Source: Pseudomonadota bacterium
GTDB taxonomy: Bacteria > Myxococcota_A > UBA9160 > SZUA-336
Length of the DNA stretch: 64,000 nt
Assembly: GCA_003247575.1 (NCBI GenBank)
Contig: QJZC01000040.1
Coordinates: 1 to 64,000, forward strand
Reading direction: 5' to 3'
A program made the translations under genes and the position numbers. Of the stretch, positions 33,979 to 42,532 are shown piece by piece. The notes under the pieces were generated by a model that worked only from the letters and a program-made list of their open reading frames with translations, searched no databases and was not told the origin of the DNA. Each line of letters opens with the position of its first letter. Position 1 is the stretch's first letter.

Positions 33979-35383
33979 GTCTGGTGCTGGGCGCGATGAA
34001 GCGGGCGCGCCTCGTTACCCGCTCACTGGGCGCGTCGAGCGCCTGCAGCACGAAGTGAATCTCGCGGTTTTCGTTGCTCGAAGCCGCACTGGCCGATGGC
34101 GTCTGGCTGTGGCCTGCCGTCCGCGTGTCCAGGACGAAGACCTTCGTCTCAATGTGTGCCGTGGCTGGGACCTGGATGGGATTGAGCCCCGCGACCAATC
34201 GGTAGCGGGACTCCTCCAGTGCCAGCTGGAAGCGCCTGGCCCGTCGGCTACGGTTCTCGATCTCGAGTGTATAGGCATTGCCGATCTCGCCCGACGCCGT
34301 CTGGGAATAGAGCGCGCTGCGGTTGCGACGGACGGACAGCTCTAGCGGCTCACGCCTGGCGAGAGCGATGGCGAAGCTGCTTGCCGCGACCAGTAGCAGG
34401 CCTCCATAGGCGACCACGCGCGGTCTGAAGCCGCGGGATTCGCCGCGTTTCTCGGACGCACGGCTCATCTCCGACGGAAGCCGTGTTTTCGAGGAATGGT
34501 CTCCGTCCGACTGACCCTGGTTTCCGTCCGACTGAGACAGGGAGCGGTAGCCGATCAGGTTCTCCTGGCGGCCGATTTGGCGCATGACCTGGTTGCAGGC
34601 GTCGATGCACTGAGTGCAAGCGATACACTCGAGCTGCAGACCGTCGCGAATGTCGATCTCGCTCGGACACACCGCGACGCAGAGGCCGCAGTTCACGCAG
34701 TCTCCTTCGACCCGTCCGCGCTTCCCGCGCGGCTCCCCGCGATTGCGGTCGTAGGCGATCACCAAGGTGTCCCGATCGAAGAGAACGCTCTGGAGGCGCG
34801 CATAGGGACACAGGAACTTGCAGAATCGCTGTCGCAAGAATGCGAAGTCGAGATATGCGATCACTCCGAGTACGAGCACGAAGCTCGAAGCGATACGGGG
34901 CAGCTCGCCCCGCGCGAGCGACTCCTTCCACGAGTAGGGCGACACGAAGTAACCGACGAGATGGAACGCGACCAGAAACGAGATGGAGAGCCACACGCCG
35001 TGGACGACGAGTCTGCGCGACAGAGGGACCTGCTTGCGGTGCGGCGAGAGCCTGGTTGTTGCGAGCGCGCGCCCGATCCCTGCGAACAGGTCCGTGAACA
35101 CGGTCTGGGGGCACGCGTAGCCGCACCAGAGTCGCCCGCCGATCGCGGTGAAGAAGAACAGGCTGAGCACGAGCACGGCGATCAGCAGCCACAGGAAGTA
35201 GAGCTCTTGCGGGAAGATGATCAAGCCGAACGTGTGAAACTGACGCTTCGGGATGTCGAGGAGCACGAGCGGCTCGGAGCCGATCCGGACCCACGGCACA
35301 GAGAACAGGATCAGCACCAACACTGTGTTGGTCGCATTGCGCAAGCTGCGCCAGTACCCTCGCACCGGCTTGGCGGCGCGCAC
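33968..35383 (-). CDS. ccoG: cbb3 oxidase accessory protein CcoG (FixG/RdxA)
   Basis: 471 aa. Five or so membrane helices, including 'GGRLWCGYACPQTVFTDLFAGIGR' (the conserved CGYxCPQTVxTD motif), then two 4Fe-4S ferredoxin motifs CVNCGLCVAVCP and CIACTQCIDACN, and a C-terminal immunoglobulin-like periplasmic domain ('YTLEIENRSRRARRFQLAL'). CcoG is a cupric reductase supplying Cu+ for CcoN. A short insert 'SQSDGNQGQSDGDHSS' follows the ferredoxin domain and is encoded by a 21-bp direct repeat. It begins a few bases after the ccoP stop. Confidence 0.95.
   Translation of the reverse strand: MRAAKPVRGYWRSLRNATNTVLVLILFSVPWVRIGSEPLVLLDIPKRQFHTFGLIIFPQELYFLWLLIAVLVLSLFFFTAIGGRLWCGYACPQTVFTDLFAGIGRALATTRLSPHRKQVPLSRRLVVHGVWLSISFLVAFHLVGYFVSPYSWKESLARGELPRIASSFVLVLGVIAYLDFAFLRQRFCKFLCPYARLQSVLFDRDTLVIAYDRNRGEPRGKRGRVEGDCVNCGLCVAVCPSEIDIRDGLQLECIACTQCIDACNQVMRQIGRQENLIGYRSLSQSDGNQGQSDGDHSSKTRLPSEMSRASEKRGESRGFRPRVVAYGGLLLVAASSFAIALARREPLELSVRRNRSALYSQTASGEIGNAYTLEIENRSRRARRFQLALEESRYRLVAGLNPIQVPATAHIETKVFVLDTRTAGHSQTPSASAASSNENREIHFVLQALDAPSERVTRRARFIAPSTRREP
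34500..34541. repeat. 21-bp tandem duplication inside ccoG
   Basis: TCTCCGTCCGACTGACCCTG.. followed by TTTCCGTCCGACTGAGACAG... In-frame, giving a repeated QSDG in the linker between ferredoxin and C-terminal domains of CcoG. Confidence 0.75.
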
Positions 35384-35388
35384 GAAGG

Positions 35389-35973
35389 CTAGCTACCGCT
35401 CGCCGTCCCCTCGGGTGCGCCCAGTCCGGGTTCCGAGGAGGTCGGAAGTGTTTCGAGGTAGGCGAGGGCCTTCCATATCTTGTCTGCCCCGAGCTGGGTT
35501 TGCCAAGCGGGCATGCCTCCGGGCCGACCTGCGGAGACGGATTCGAACAAGGTCGGGTCGTCGTGGCCGTACTTCCAGTACGGATCGACGAGACTCGGTC
35601 CGATGAGACCGCTCCCGTCTGCCTTGTGGCACACGGCGCAGACCGTTGCGAAGACCTGCTGCCCCTCGCCGATGGCGGCGGCATCGGCGCGATAGGGATT
35701 GGTTTCCGGGAGAGATGCTCGAGCCTGGGAGGCGAGGGCGTCCGCTCGAGCGACCTGCGTCTGGTACTGCGCTGCCTGGCTCCAGTCCGACAACAGGTAG
35801 TACGCGGCGTAGAATGCGGCGAATACGATCGTGGCGCAGAAGCTCACGTTGAACCATGTGGGGATCGGGTTGTCGTCTTCGCCGATCCCGTCGCGAACTG
35901 CGGCATCTTCGCGAGGTAGCTCCGCGATCTCGGCTGGCGTTTCGTCCTGGTACGGTTCTCTCGGTTCCGTCAT
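35389..35973 (-). CDS. ccoP: cbb3 oxidase subunit III (CcoP/FixP), monohaem form
   Basis: 194 aa. N-terminal cytoplasmic segment 'DGIGEDDNPIPTWF', one membrane helix ('FCATIVFAAFYAAYYLL') and one cytochrome c domain with CAVCH (residues 112-116) and 'GGMPAWQTQLGADKIWKALAYLETL' carrying the Met ligand. Standard CcoP has two haem c domains (~300 aa); only one is present here. The gene is complete, starting in a four-base overlap with ccoQ and ending just before ccoG. Electrons from a soluble cytochrome would therefore pass to CcoO through a single CcoP haem. Confidence 0.92.
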   Translation of the reverse strand: MTEPREPYQDETPAEIAELPREDAAVRDGIGEDDNPIPTWFNVSFCATIVFAAFYAAYYLLSDWSQAAQYQTQVARADALASQARASLPETNPYRADAAAIGEGQQVFATVCAVCHKADGSGLIGPSLVDPYWKYGHDDPTLFESVSAGRPGGMPAWQTQLGADKIWKALAYLETLPTSSEPGLGAPEGTASGS

Positions 35974-36122
35974 GCATCATCCTCCAGCATTCGGTGTGCG
36001 GGAGCTTCCAGTCGATCCTTCCGCTTGCTCGAGAAGGTCCAGAGACTGATTCCTGCGAGGGCGAGCGCGAGAGTCGCGAGGCGTGCGAACTTGTAGAGCC
36101 CAGCCCAATCCTCAATCTCCAT
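35970..36122 (-). CDS. ccoQ: cbb3 oxidase subunit IV (CcoQ/FixQ)
   Basis: 50 aa, seen by reading the gap between ccoO and ccoP. ATG at 36122 (overlapping the ccoO end by 11 bases), TGA overlapping the ccoP ATG. One membrane helix, 'FARLATLALALAGISLWTF', is followed by SSKRKDRLEAPAHRMLEDD, the charged CcoQ tail. CcoQ stabilises the CcoP-CcoNO complex. Confidence 0.88.
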   Translation of the reverse strand: MEIEDWAGLYKFARLATLALALAGISLWTFSSKRKDRLEAPAHRMLEDDA

Positions 36123-36828
36123 GTGAGGACCCCTGATGGGCTGTGGCCTCGAGCAACCCCGCCCCGCGACCGAGACTCTGCAGGTAGGCGATCAGTGCGA
36201 GTGCTTCGCTCCGGCTCTGGGATTCGGAGAGCTCAATACCGTCGGCGCGCAGCGACTCTACGATCGTACGCATCGCATTGCGTGCGTCCTCCGGAGCATT
36301 CTCTACCTCGGATGGTGTGTAGGGATGTCCTAGGCTGCGAAGGACATCGAGCCGACGACGGGTCAGGCTCAGATCGAGGGGCTGCTCCGCCAGGAACGCG
36401 AAGCTCGGCATGTTGCTATCAGGCTCGAACGAGCGCGGATCGAGTAGGTGAAGCCAGTGCCAGGAGTCCGGATACTTTCCACCCACGCGGTGAAGGTCTG
36501 GTCCCGTGCGCCGCGAACCCCACAGGAAGGGGCGATCATAGATGCCCTCACCCGCGACCGAATAGCGACCATAGCGATCGGTCTCTGTCCTGAAGGGGCG
36601 CACCTGCTGGCTATGGCAGACGTTGCATCCTTCACGGATGTACAGATCGCGGCCCTCCTGTTCGAGAGCCGAGTACGGGCGGAAGCCTGGAATCGGATCG
36701 ATCGTACCCTGCAAGAAGAAGGGCGGGATGAGCAGGACCAGTCCGCCGATCACGACCGCAGCGAGCGTGTAGAGCGTGAAGGGAAGCCAGCGTCCTTCGA
36801 GCTCGCGGTGCCACGAGGGGCCGCTCAT
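36112..36828 (-). CDS. ccoO: cbb3 oxidase subunit II (CcoO/FixO)
   Basis: 238 aa. N-terminal membrane helix (TLAAVVIGGLVLLIPPFFL), then a monohaem cytochrome c domain with 'EGCNVCHSQQVRPFRTETDRYG' (haem site residues 68-72), 'GPDLHRVGGKYPDSWHWLHLLDPRSF' and 'SNMPSFAFL' with the axial Met. These are all standard CcoO features. The ATG at 36828 overlaps the ccoN stop by four bases; upstream in-frame sequence belongs to ccoN's other frame. Confidence 0.95.
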   Translation of the reverse strand: MSGPSWHRELEGRWLPFTLYTLAAVVIGGLVLLIPPFFLQGTIDPIPGFRPYSALEQEGRDLYIREGCNVCHSQQVRPFRTETDRYGRYSVAGEGIYDRPFLWGSRRTGPDLHRVGGKYPDSWHWLHLLDPRSFEPDSNMPSFAFLAEQPLDLSLTRRRLDVLRSLGHPYTPSEVENAPEDARNAMRTIVESLRADGIELSESQSRSEALALIAYLQSLGRGAGLLEATAHQGSSHGD

Positions 36829-38273
36829 GCTTGGCCTCCGATCGCGCTTGGCGAGATCGTGTCGGGCGGGAGCGGAGCGTAGGCGACCGTGCCGCTGCGC
36901 ACCGTCTTGAAGACGTTCCAGCACATGACGCCGCTCCCCGAGAGGAACACGCAGCCGCCGAGGAAGCGCAACACGTCGTAGACCCGGATCGCCGTCACGG
37001 TCTCCATGAAGGTATAGGTCAGGCTTCCGTCTGCGTTCGTAGCCCGCCACATCAAGCCCTGCGTCACTCCAGAGATCCACATGGGCGTGACGTACAGCAC
37101 GAGCCCCAGCGTGGCGAGCCAGAAGTGAACCTCGACGAGCCGCTGGCTATGGATGCGTGTGTGCCACAGCCTCGGAATCAGATAGTAGAGTGTGGCGAAG
37201 CAGGTCAGCGCGACCCATCCGAGGGCTCCCGAGTGGACGTGGCCGATCGTCCAGTTGGTGAAATGGGATAGCGAGTTGACGGTCTTGATCGACATCATCG
37301 GACCCTCGAACGTGCTCATGCCGTAGAAGGTGAGGCCGACTACGAACATCTTGAGCAGCGGGTCCGTGCGTACCCTGTCCCATGCCCCACGTAGTGTGAG
37401 CAAGCCGTTCAGCATCCCGCCCCAGGATGGCAGAATCAACATGATCGAGAACGCGGTGCCGAGGGTTTGTGCCCAATCGGGAAGTGGCGAATAGATCAGG
37501 TGGTGCGGGCCTGCCCAGATGTAGATGAAGACCAGCGACCAGAAGTGAACGATCGACAGACGGTGCGAGAAGATGGGTCTCCCCGCGGCCTTGGGTAGGT
37601 AGTAGTACATCAGGCCGAGGATCGGAGTCGTGAGCAGGAATCCGACCGCGTTGTGCCCGTACCACCATTGGATATTCGCGTCGAATACGCCTGCATAGAT
37701 GGAGTACGATTTCATCCAGGAGACAGGCGCGGCGAGGCTGTTCGCGATGTGCAGCATCGCGATCGTGAGAACGGTCGCGATCCAGAACCAGATCGCGGCG
37801 TACATCCCCTTCTCCCGTCGGCGTGCAATGGTTCCGAGCAAGTTGATGCCGTAGACGACCCAGACTGCTGCGATTGCGATGTCGAGTGGCCACTCGAGCT
37901 CTGCATACTCTTTGGAGCTGGTCTTTCCGAGGAGCAGCGAGACGGCAGCAGCCACGATGATGGCGTTCCATCCCCAGAGATTGATGCGAGACAAGGTGTC
38001 CGAGAACATGCGTACGCGGCAAAGGCGCTGAATTGCGTAGTAGCTCCCTGCAAAGACGACACCCAGCGTGAAGCCGAAGATGATCGCGTTCGTGTGCACG
38101 GGGCGAATCCGCCCGAAATGAAGGTAGGGCCCGAGATTGAGCTCGGGCCACGCGAGCTGGGCGGCTGCCAGCAAACCCACCGCCATTCCTACGATTCCCC
38201 ACACGAGTGCAGAGATCGCGAATCCTCGAACCACGCGCATGTCGTAGGTGGGTGTCGATGTCGCTGCTTGCAC
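36825..38273 (-). CDS. ccoN: cbb3-type cytochrome c oxidase catalytic subunit CcoN (FixN)
   Basis: 482 aa, twelve hydrophobic helices. Haem and copper ligands are visible in 'RIRPVHTNAIIFGF', 'WWYGHNAVGFLLTTP', 'HFWSLVFIYIWAGPHHLIYSPLPDWAQTLG' (with the helix-7 cross-link Tyr of cbb3 oxidases) and 'SHFTNWTIGHVHSGALGW'. CcoN reduces O2 to water at low oxygen and pumps protons. First gene of a continuous ccoNOQPGHIS operon in which most genes overlap by four bases. About 240 bp upstream precede the next gene; no clear FNR box was found there. Confidence 0.96.
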   Translation of the reverse strand: MQAATSTPTYDMRVVRGFAISALVWGIVGMAVGLLAAAQLAWPELNLGPYLHFGRIRPVHTNAIIFGFTLGVVFAGSYYAIQRLCRVRMFSDTLSRINLWGWNAIIVAAAVSLLLGKTSSKEYAELEWPLDIAIAAVWVVYGINLLGTIARRREKGMYAAIWFWIATVLTIAMLHIANSLAAPVSWMKSYSIYAGVFDANIQWWYGHNAVGFLLTTPILGLMYYYLPKAAGRPIFSHRLSIVHFWSLVFIYIWAGPHHLIYSPLPDWAQTLGTAFSIMLILPSWGGMLNGLLTLRGAWDRVRTDPLLKMFVVGLTFYGMSTFEGPMMSIKTVNSLSHFTNWTIGHVHSGALGWVALTCFATLYYLIPRLWHTRIHSQRLVEVHFWLATLGLVLYVTPMWISGVTQGLMWRATNADGSLTYTFMETVTAIRVYDVLRFLGGCVFLSGSGVMCWNVFKTVRSGTVAYAPLPPDTISPSAIGGQA

Positions 38274-38509
38274 GAGCAGACCCCTCGAAGTAGAGAGTTT
38301 GTATTCGTTGTCCGAATGGCGGACGTTCGAAGCTCGGAGGGGCCTTGCGCTTGGACGGTAGCCATAGTTTCAGAGAGAGCGCAACGAAACTCACCCGTAG
38401 CTGCGTGGTGCGTTCGCAGGGAGCCGGGGATATGCTGCGTCGTCCGATTCGCGAAGGATCCGCGAAGGGAGTCGTGTGAGGCGCCTCTGTGCGCGTGCGG
38501 GCTCGCGTG

Positions 38510-39106
38510 TCAGCTGGTGGGCGCGGCGTCCGGATCCGTAGCCCTGAGCGGATTCGTAGCTCCGAGGGTTGGGCTCGAGCAACCCATACGCGCAGCAGTT
38601 TGCGCTGCGAGCGATACGCTTCCCTCGATCAATGCCATCTGCAACACTGTTCGCTGACCGCGGAGCAAGCTGCGCGCAGGACCAGGGAATCCGGCGGCAA
38701 AGCGCACGGGATCATCGAGGTCCCGCTCGCGATGCATCCGGATGAGAGTGCGTGCAGAGATCTCGGGTGTTTCGTGCGCGATGTCCGCTTCCAGCGCCGA
38801 GATCTTGGCGGCGCCCGCCGCGGAGAGCTCGATCTCCACGTGCTCGAGGGATTCGAGGCCACCCCGCTTGTCTGGCAGCTCGCCGTTGCTCGAGATGAAA
38901 CGGACTCCGACGAGATCCGAATCTGCGAGTCGGACGCGCCGATCTTTGGAAGGGCCGGTGGGAGTATCCTCTGCCTGGGAATACGCGACGTACTCCACTT
39001 CGAGCACGCAGCGGGGACCGGGCGGAGCAGGCCCGGCGTCCGGAGGCTCCGTCTCCGGGTGACACGCGCTCAGGATCAGCAAGGCGAGGCATGCGAGACA
39101 TCGCAT
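38510..39106 (-). CDS. lipoprotein, possible SecD-like domain
   Basis: 198 aa from the ATG at 39106, which places a lipobox at CLALLILSAC. In-frame ATGs at 39148 and 39226 give longer N-termini that bury this signal. After a Pro/Ala spacer there is a region with 'HVEIELSAAGAAKISALEADI' and 'GQRTVLQMALIEGSVSLAAQTAA', which loosely resembles the P1/head segment of SecD ('V.I.L...GA.K...' then a hairpin with 'I.G...S...A'). The match is only suggestive. It is divergent from the HlyD/ABC operon. Confidence 0.6.
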   Translation of the reverse strand: MRCLACLALLILSACHPETEPPDAGPAPPGPRCVLEVEYVAYSQAEDTPTGPSKDRRVRLADSDLVGVRFISSNGELPDKRGGLESLEHVEIELSAAGAAKISALEADIAHETPEISARTLIRMHRERDLDDPVRFAAGFPGPARSLLRGQRTVLQMALIEGSVSLAAQTAARMGCSSPTLGATNPLRATDPDAAPTS

Positions 39107-39224
39107 ATCGAGGTGAGACGCAGCGACGCAGGCGGTTCTTCGAAGCATGGCGATTGCAGCAGTGTACCTCGAATCAGGGCGGGATGAGGGGTGTTCGGCC
39201 TCGTGCTGTGCCCCGCGCCTGCGC

Positions 39225-40094
39225 ATGGGACGAGATGAGCGCTATCGTCTGGGAGTGAACCCTTCATCTGCATATCGTCGAGCGCTGGGCTGCGTAGGCG
39301 TCTACTGTCTCCTCGTGGTTCCTGGGTGCTGGCAGGATGTGGAGGATCGCGTCGTCCTCATGGGCACCGTGGAGCGAACGTTGATCGAGCTCATTGCCCC
39401 AGCAACCGAGGTCATCGAGGGGGTGCCCGTTCAGCTGGGGCAGAGGGTCGAACGGGGTGCATCCATCGTGGAGCTCGATTCCACCTTGGCGCGGGCAGAT
39501 GTTGCCAGTGCGGATGCCAATCTTGCGCGCGCCCGCTCCGAGCTATCCGTCGCGGAAGAGGAGTACGCGCGGGCTGGCAAGCTCCATAAAGATCGCGTCA
39601 TCCCGCAGCAGAAGCTCGACCGCGCACGGCTCGCCTTCGATGAGGCGAACGCCCTGCTCAGAGAGGCCGAGGTACGTCGAGAGGCGTCCCTCAAGCGGCG
39701 GGACGACTTGAGCCTGCGGGCTCCCGTTGCAGGGATCGTGGACCAGTTGCCGTTCAACGTAGGGGAACGCGTGCCCGTGGGAGCTGTGCTGGCGGTCCTC
39801 GCGCCAGACGCTGCCCCGTGGGTGCGCGTGTGGCTGCCCGAGCGTGCGCTCGCGCGAATTCCGGAGAACGCAGAGGTGTCGATCTCTGTCGACGGGTTGG
39901 CTCCGCTTTCGGGACACCTGATCGAGATCGCGCGCGAGCCCCAGTATACGCCTCATTTCGCCCTCACGGAGAGGGAGCGCGCGCTGCTCGTCTTCGAGGC
40001 GCGGATCGCGATCGAAGATCCACCTGCGACGTTGCGGGCGGGACTTCCCGCCGAGGTGGAGATCTCGCTCGAGGGCCCGCGCGCCCCCTCATGA
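39225..40094 (+). CDS. HlyD/EmrA-type periplasmic adaptor, lipoprotein
   Basis: 289 aa from the ATG at 39225 (a GTG at 39255 is an alternative). An N-terminal lipobox LLVVPGC suggests membrane anchoring by lipid. Order of elements is normal for membrane fusion proteins: lipoyl half-motif ('PATEVIEGVPVQLGQRVERGASIVELD'), an alpha hairpin of ~60 residues ('DVASADANLARARSELSVAEEEYARAGKLHKDRVI'), second lipoyl half ('LSLRAPVAGIVDQLPFNVGERVPVGAVLAVL') and a beta-barrel. It overlaps the ABC ATPase gene (ATGA) and so forms a three-gene exporter operon of the YbhG-F-R type. Confidence 0.85.
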   Translation: MGRDERYRLGVNPSSAYRRALGCVGVYCLLVVPGCWQDVEDRVVLMGTVERTLIELIAPATEVIEGVPVQLGQRVERGASIVELDSTLARADVASADANLARARSELSVAEEEYARAGKLHKDRVIPQQKLDRARLAFDEANALLREAEVRREASLKRRDDLSLRAPVAGIVDQLPFNVGERVPVGAVLAVLAPDAAPWVRVWLPERALARIPENAEVSISVDGLAPLSGHLIEIAREPQYTPHFALTERERALLVFEARIAIEDPPATLRAGLPAEVEISLEGPRAPS

Positions 40095-41071
40095 CCGCTT
40101 CAGTCGAGCCTGTAATCTGCGCACGAAGCCTGAGTCGCAGCTTCGGTGCGCGTCGGGCAGTAGACTCGCTGGATCTAGCGATCGCACCCGGAGAGATCTT
40201 CGGGCTGCTGGGGCCGAACGGATCGGGCAAGTCCACGTTGATGCGTATGCTGCTCGGTCTGCTCGCTCCGACCGCGGGGACCGCGCGCGTGCTCGGCTAC
40301 GAGATCCCTGCGGAGGCGGAGCGCTTGCGCCCGCGAGTTGGGTACATGACCCAGCACTTCTCGCTGTATACGGAGCTCTCGGTGGAGGAGAATCTGCAGT
40401 TCTCTGCTGCCATCTTCGGGCTCGGGCGTGCGGAGCGGGCGCGGCGAATCGAGGAGGCGCTGCACGCGACTGGGCTCGATGCTTACCGCTCCGCGCGCGC
40501 AGCGGAGCTCTCCGGGGGGTGGCAGCAGCGCCTGGCGCTGACGGCGGCCAGCTTGCACGAGCCGAAGCTGTTGGTGCTCGACGAGCCGACGGCGGGAGTG
40601 GATCCGCAGAGCCGACGTATGTTCTGGGAGAGGCTCTTCGAACTCGCTGCGCAGGGCACGACCATCTTGGTTTCCACGCACTACATGGACGAGGCGGTGC
40701 GCTGCCATCGCCTGTGCATCCTGCGGGAAGGCCGTCGTGTCGCGCTCGGGACGCCGACCGCGCTGACACACGATCTGCACGGACGGGTGGTCGAGGTCGA
40801 GGTCTCGAATCCCGAAAGTGCGTTGATGGCGCTGCGCGATCATCCGCTGATCGCGAGCGTCGCGCAGTTCGGAAAGGTACTGCACGTGCTCTTGGCGGAG
40901 GGGCAGACGGGGACGGAGGCTACCCTCCGGGAACTCGCGCGAGTGCTCGAGGCTCTGGGCTTCGAGCAGCCCGCGGTCGTGCCGTGCCCCGCCAACCTCG
41001 AGGATGTCTTCGTGGCGCTGCTGCTTGGACAGCAGTCTCGTCCCACGAGTACCCTGGTGGTCGATGCATAG
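40091..41071 (+). CDS. ABC transporter ATPase (YbhF/CcmA-type)
   Basis: 326 aa. Walker A GPNGSGKST, Q-loop 'YMTQHFSLYTELSVEENL', signature LSGGWQQRL, Walker B 'LLVLDEPTAGVDP' and the H-loop STHYMDEA. The C-terminal ~90 residues form the accessory domain of ABC-2 exporters. The signature has Trp in place of the usual Gln (LSGGWQQ). It energises the downstream ABC-2 permease. Only one permease gene follows, so a homodimeric membrane domain is implied. Confidence 0.93.
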   Translation: MTASVEPVICARSLSRSFGARRAVDSLDLAIAPGEIFGLLGPNGSGKSTLMRMLLGLLAPTAGTARVLGYEIPAEAERLRPRVGYMTQHFSLYTELSVEENLQFSAAIFGLGRAERARRIEEALHATGLDAYRSARAAELSGGWQQRLALTAASLHEPKLLVLDEPTAGVDPQSRRMFWERLFELAAQGTTILVSTHYMDEAVRCHRLCILREGRRVALGTPTALTHDLHGRVVEVEVSNPESALMALRDHPLIASVAQFGKVLHVLLAEGQTGTEATLRELARVLEALGFEQPAVVPCPANLEDVFVALLLGQQSRPTSTLVVDA

Positions 41072-42269
41072 CGCAGGCGCTATCTCTGCTTCGCTGGGCC
41101 GGCTGCTGGCCATCGCTCGAAAGGAGGTCCGACAGCTCGCGCGCGATCGCCTGACGTTGGCGATGATGGTGGGAATCCCGGCGCTACAGCTCCTGCTCTT
41201 CGGCTATGCGATCGACTTGGATGTGCGTCGGATGCACACTGCGCTGCTCGACCGCAGCCGTTCGACCCTATCGAGAGAACTCGTCGGACAGCTGGAAGCG
41301 ACGCAGGCCTTCGAGTTCACGCACGAAGTGTTCAGCGAGCGAGAAGCCGATCGCCTGATGGAGCGCGGTGACGTGAAGTGCGTGGTCGTGATTCCCCCGG
41401 ATCTGGACCGGTATCTGTACCGCGGGCGCGGAGCCGAGATCTCGCTTTGGATCGATGCCAGCAACCCGACCGTCGCCAGCGCTGCAACGCAGGCTGCACG
41501 AGGTCTCGAGCGTACGCTGGAGGGACGTGAGGTACCGGGTTCGGGCGGCAGTCGGATGGCGCTAGGGCGGCGTCTCGCCCGCCCACTCGCGACGCTCGAT
41601 CCAACTCCCGACCTGGTACGCCGGCAGCCCCTGCGGATCTCGCTATTGCCGCTCTACAATCCCGAGCGGCGAACCGCCGTCTTCATCGTCCCAGGCCTCA
41701 TCGGCACGATCCTCACGATGACCATGATGCTGATGACGGCGGTTGCCGTCGTGCGCGAGCGAGAGCGCGGTACGCTCGAGTTTCTCATCGCCACCCCGGT
41801 GCGGCGCAGTGAGCTCATGGTGGGCAAACTGGCACCCTATGTGGCGGTGGGCCACCTGCAGATCGCATTGGTGTTGCTGCTCGGTGTGGGCTTGTTCGGC
41901 ATGCCGATCCACGGCAGTCTGGTGCACCTACTCGCGGCCTCTGCGCTCTTCATCGCGGCCATGCTCGCACTCGGTCTCGTCATCTCGGCGCGGGCGCAGA
42001 CCCAGTTTCAGGCTATGCAGATGTCTTTCTTCGTGTTTCTTCCCTCGATTCTCTTGTCGGGCTTCATGTTCCCGTTCGAAGCGATGCCGCCCGCCGCTCA
42101 GTGGATCGGAGAGATCCTGCCGCTGACGCAGTATCTCCGGATCGTGCGTGGCGTTCTGCTGCGCGGCGCGTCGCTCGAATCCTTCGGGTCCGAGCTCGTA
42201 GCGCTCGCGGGCTTCTTCGCGGGGGTCCTCCTGCTGGCTGCGGTCTCGTTTCGAAAGCGGCTCGGCTGA
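41064..42269 (+). CDS. ABC-2 type permease (YbhR/YbhS-like)
   Basis: 401 aa. 'IARKEVRQLARDRLTLAMMVGIPALQLLLFGYAIDLDV' is the typical N-terminus of drug/heavy-metal ABC-2 permeases: amphipathic helix, first membrane helix, then a ~170-residue periplasmic domain, followed by five more helices ('MTMMLMTAVAVVRERERGTLEFLIATPVRRSELMVGKLAPY', 'SILLSGFMFPFEAMPPAAQWIGEILPLTQYLRIVRG'). It starts inside the end of the ATPase gene. With the adaptor and ATPase it would export an unidentified substrate. No outer-membrane channel gene is adjacent. Confidence 0.92.
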   Translation: MHSAGAISASLGRLLAIARKEVRQLARDRLTLAMMVGIPALQLLLFGYAIDLDVRRMHTALLDRSRSTLSRELVGQLEATQAFEFTHEVFSEREADRLMERGDVKCVVVIPPDLDRYLYRGRGAEISLWIDASNPTVASAATQAARGLERTLEGREVPGSGGSRMALGRRLARPLATLDPTPDLVRRQPLRISLLPLYNPERRTAVFIVPGLIGTILTMTMMLMTAVAVVRERERGTLEFLIATPVRRSELMVGKLAPYVAVGHLQIALVLLLGVGLFGMPIHGSLVHLLAASALFIAAMLALGLVISARAQTQFQAMQMSFFVFLPSILLSGFMFPFEAMPPAAQWIGEILPLTQYLRIVRGVLLRGASLESFGSELVALAGFFAGVLLLAAVSFRKRLG

Positions 42270-42532
42270 CGCGCGATCGCGCGGGTGCGCGCTCTGGGCG
42301 TCGCGGAGGCGGCCGGCGACGGGCTGCTTCGACGAGCTCGTTCGCGCGTCCCCGGAACTCCGCGCATGTAGATCCCAGGTAGAGAGCAGGCTCGGCTTGC
42401 GGCGATCTGTGCGAGACGAGGTAACCTAGACGTCCCCTGAACAGCTGCAAGCGTTCCAGGATGCCGAGCGGGGAGAGCGCAAGGGGGCGGAGTGCGCCAC
42501 CTCGGGGCATCGTTCCTTCTAGGAGGTAGCAT

